Shown: positions 62,002 through 64,000 of the stretch, in pieces
Numbering within the stretch: the first letter of the stretch is position 1
Layout of the letters: each line of letters opens with the position of its first letter
Origin: Halolamina sp. CBA1230
Lineage (GTDB): Archaea; Halobacteriota; Halobacteria; Halobacteriales; Haloferacaceae
Assembly (NCBI RefSeq): GCF_002025255.2
Contig: NZ_CP054587.1
Location: forward strand, 2,418,001 to 2,482,000
Direction: 5' to 3'
DNA: 64,000 nucleotides
Made by a program: the position numbers and the translations under genes
The notes under the pieces: generated by a model
Told to the model about the DNA's origin: nothing
What the model saw: only the letters and a program-made list of their open reading frames with translations
Databases searched by the model: none

Positions 62002-62993
62002 CACTCCAGCGACCCCCCGGATCGGTACTCCGTCACCTGCGTCTCGAAGAAGTTCTTCTCGCGGTTGAGGTCGGCGGCCTCCGAGAGCCACGGGAACGGG
62101 TTCTCGGTGCCGTACGCCTCGTCCATCCCGAGCTGGGTCAGCCGGCGGTCCGCGACGTACTCGACGTACTCAGCGAACTGTTCCGGCCCCATGCCGAGGA
62201 TTTCTTCCGGGCAGGCCTCGCGGGCGTACTGCTGTTCGAGGTCGACGGCGTCGAGGATGAGCTCGCGGATCTCATCCTCGAACTCGTCGGTCCAGGCATC
62301 GGTCTCGGCCCGGATCGCGTTGATCAGTTCGATGCCGAAGCCGAGATGCAGCGACTCGTCGCGCATGATGTACTCGAACTGCTCGCCGATGCCCTCCATC
62401 TTCCCCTGTCGCTTGAGGCCGAGCATCATCGCGAACCCGGCGTAGAAGAAGATCCCCTCCATGATCACGTAGAAGCCGATCAAGTCACGGAGGAACGCCC
62501 GCACGTCGTCCTCGTCGTCGATGGTGAACTCGGGGTCGTCGACGACCCTGGTGAGGTCGACGACGAACTCGTCTTTGGCCTCGATCGCGGGGATACGGTC
62601 GTACATCCCGTAGAGGTACTCGGGGTCGAACCCCAGCGAGTCACAGCAGTAGATGAACGTGTCCGTGTGGATCGCCTCCTCGTACGCCTGCCGCAGGAGG
62701 TACTGCCGGCACTCCGGCGCCGTGACGTGGTCGTACACCGCGAGCACGATGTTGTTCGCGGTCAGCGACTCCGCCGTCGAGAAGAAGCCGAGGTTCCACT
62801 CGACCAGCTGTCGCTCGGCGTCGGTGAGCTCGTCGCCGTTCCACTGCTTCACGTCGTTGCCCATCGGGATCTCCTGGGGGACCCAGTTGTTGTCGACGCC
62901 GGCCTCGTAGTACTCGCGGGCCCACTCGTAGTCGACGGGGAGGATCTTGTTCGGGTCGTGCGTGTCGCCGTCGGTGAGGTAGCTGATCGGCAT
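61998..62993 (-). CDS. nrdB: Ribonucleotide reductase R2 subunit (NrdB), class Ic-like
   Basis: 331 residues. Metal ligands by alignment: Glu75, Glu106, His109, Glu179, Glu213, His216. The radical-Tyr position (three past His109) is Phe113, and Glu rather than Asp is the first ligand, as in the Mn/Fe R2c subclass of Chlamydia. The subunit supplies the oxidant for NrdA. Its ATG overlaps the nrdA stop by one base (TAATG), and the thioesterase follows by GTGA. Confidence 0.93.
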   Translation of the reverse strand: MPISYLTDGDTHDPNKILPVDYEWAREYYEAGVDNNWVPQEIPMGNDVKQWNGDELTDAERQLVEWNLGFFSTAESLTANNIVLAVYDHVTAPECRQYLLRQAYEEAIHTDTFIYCCDSLGFDPEYLYGMYDRIPAIEAKDEFVVDLTRVVDDPEFTIDDEDDVRAFLRDLIGFYVIMEGIFFYAGFAMMLGLKRQGKMEGIGEQFEYIMRDESLHLGFGIELINAIRAETDAWTDEFEDEIRELILDAVDLEQQYAREACPEEILGMGPEQFAEYVEYVADRRLTQLGMDEAYGTENPFPWLSEAADLNREKNFFETQVTEYRSGGSLEW

Positions 62994-64000
62994 TACTGAC
63001 AGGCCTCGCAGGTGGGGTCCTCGACGCTCGGGAGCTCCGAGTCGTCGCTCGCGTCGCAGGCGTCGCCGCCGTCGGCTCCATCGGACGGCGGCGACGTCCG
63101 GCCGCCGTCGGCGGCCGCCTCGCCCTGTTCGTCAGTCGCGTCGTCGCCCGCATCGCCGTCCGCGTCCCGGCGCTGTGTCCGCCCGTACTCGTCCATGTCC
63201 AGCGTCGACTTCTCGAACTGGCTGGCGCCGAGCGTGCGCAGGTAGTACGTCGTCTTCAGCCCGAGCTCCCACGCGCGCTGGTACACGTCGTCGAGCAGCG
63301 TGCCGTCCGTGGAGGGGAAGAACACGTTGTGGCTCTGGGACTGGTCGACCCAGATCGCCCGCCGGGCGGTGAGTTCCAGCTGGTGGCGCGGGTCGATCTC
63401 GAAGGCGCCGCGGTGGCGCTCCCGCAGCGCGGGCGGGATCGACTCGATCTCCTGGATCGCGCCGTCGTGGTACTTGATCCGGTCCAGCATCTCGTCGGTC
63501 CAGAGCCCCAAGTCGTCCAGTTCCTCGACCAGATGCTCGTTGACGACGGTGAACTCGCCGCTCATGTTCGACTTCACGTAGAGGTTCGAGTACCGCGGCT
63601 CGATCGAGGGTGTGGTGCCCGCGATGGTGGAGATGGTCGCCGTCGGCGCGACCGCGGTGGTGTTGGAGTTGCGCATCCCGTGTTCGGCGACGTGGTCGCG
63701 CACTTCGCCCCAGTCGAGGCGCTCCTCGGGGTCCACGTCGACGGGCTCGCCGCGCTCCTCCTCCAGCAGTTCGACGGTGTCCTGCGGGAGCAGCCCGCGA
63801 TCCCACTTCGACCCCTCGTAGGAGTCGTACGTGCCGCGCTCCTTCGCCAGCCGCGACGAATTGAGGATCGCGTGGTAGGCGACCTGTTCCATCGTCCGGT
63901 CGGCCACCTCCAGCGCCTCGTCGCTGGCCATCCCGACGCCGCGTTCGGTCAGCATCTCGTGGAACCCCATCACGCCGAGGCCCACGGGGCGGTGCCGGGT
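62993..64000 (-). CDS. nrdA: Ribonucleotide reductase large subunit NrdA, C-terminal part
   Basis: The gene enters from beyond the window; translation stays open to 64000. The visible 335 or so residues include PVGLGVMGFHEML, RNSNTTAVAPTATISTIAGTTPSIEP (substrate-loop region), and WVDQSQSHNVFFP, then DVYQRAWELGLKTTYYLRTLGA. The final CEACQ supplies the C-terminal redox cysteines, after an acidic, Gly/Asp-rich insert of about 50 residues. It reduces ribonucleotides with NrdB. Confidence 0.95.
   Translation of the reverse strand, partial: TRHRPVGLGVMGFHEMLTERGVGMASDEALEVADRTMEQVAYHAILNSSRLAKERGTYDSYEGSKWDRGLLPQDTVELLEEERGEPVDVDPEERLDWGEVRDHVAEHGMRNSNTTAVAPTATISTIAGTTPSIEPRYSNLYVKSNMSGEFTVVNEHLVEELDDLGLWTDEMLDRIKYHDGAIQEIESIPPALRERHRGAFEIDPRHQLELTARRAIWVDQSQSHNVFFPSTDGTLLDDVYQRAWELGLKTTYYLRTLGASQFEKSTLDMDEYGRTQRRDADGDAGDDATDEQGEAAADGGRTSPPSDGADGGDACDASDDSELPSVEDPTCEACQ

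Overview
The window is a chromosomal segment of a haloarchaeon, most likely order Haloferacales. The evidence is high G+C (about two thirds by eye), very acidic proteins, leaderless or short-leader genes with TTTAWA-type boxes, and archaeal information-processing genes (rpoP, eL43, Pcc1, eIF1A, TFS-like, RPA, TruD, Pth2, FAU-1). Lineage markers include Azf glucose-6-phosphate dehydrogenase, Agl23, SepF, DacZ, halolysin-type Tat protease and PGF-CTERM. No viral, plasmid-replication or CRISPR genes were seen.

Layout. (1) 1-2552 is the distal part of a lower-GC integrated element. It carries a truncated-by-window HsdR_N/PD-(D/E)XK protein and small membrane proteins, and ends at a 3' half of tRNA-Leu(UAG) that looks like an attachment site. 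(2) 2.6-7.4 kb has an AI-2E-type permease, a dacZ-mscS operon (c-di-AMP synthase plus mechanosensitive channel), a cold-shock protein and an RHH regulator. (3) 7.48-8.4 kb holds tRNA-His followed by an array of three tRNA-3'-end mimics, then GC palindromes. (4) 8.4-15 kb has a site-2 protease, cupin, helicase, glycine-zipper miniproteins and an SLC13/RCK permease. (5) 15.0-15.2 kb holds tRNA-Pro followed by a mimic unit homologous to the one behind tRNA-His. (6) 15.4-29 kb has a second CspA, Bax1-like protein, RPA, Agl23, MOSC, peroxiredoxin, pilin, Azf, MptD, creatininase-like hydrolase, DUF502, proline dehydrogenase, and the eL43-rpoP-pcc1 cluster.

(7) 29.07-29.75 kb is an intact IS6-type insertion sequence. 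(8) 29.8-51 kb holds truD, pth2, dcd-thiR, GST, aminotransferase, M32 carboxypeptidase, DUF1028, sepF, FAU-1, NifU-like, LVIVD/PGF-CTERM surface protein, SDR, haloarchaeal zinc-ribbon and HTH proteins, GcvT-like and geranylgeranyl-reductase-like genes. (9) 51-64 kb holds an Asp-box propeller, uvrA, a PIN-ATPase-KH protein, halolysin-like protease, eIF1A, aspartate kinase, TFS-like protein, thioesterase and the nrdB-nrdA genes (nrdA runs off the end).

Most striking observation: three tRNA loci (Leu fragment, His, Pro) are each followed by hairpins and by one or more extra copies of the T-arm/acceptor 3' end of that same tRNA. At His and Pro the copies are preceded by an inverted T-arm copy, and the inner sequence of the unit is shared (58 nt contiguous at Pro, split by a 46-nt double hairpin at His), while the T-arm portions match the local tRNA. 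This looks like a tRNA-tail-associated mobile or recombination-derived repeat. Other points of interest are a zinc-finger-less eL43, a TFS paralog without the acidic tip, an R2 subunit with Phe at the radical-Tyr position, and an IS6 copy between two divergent promoters.
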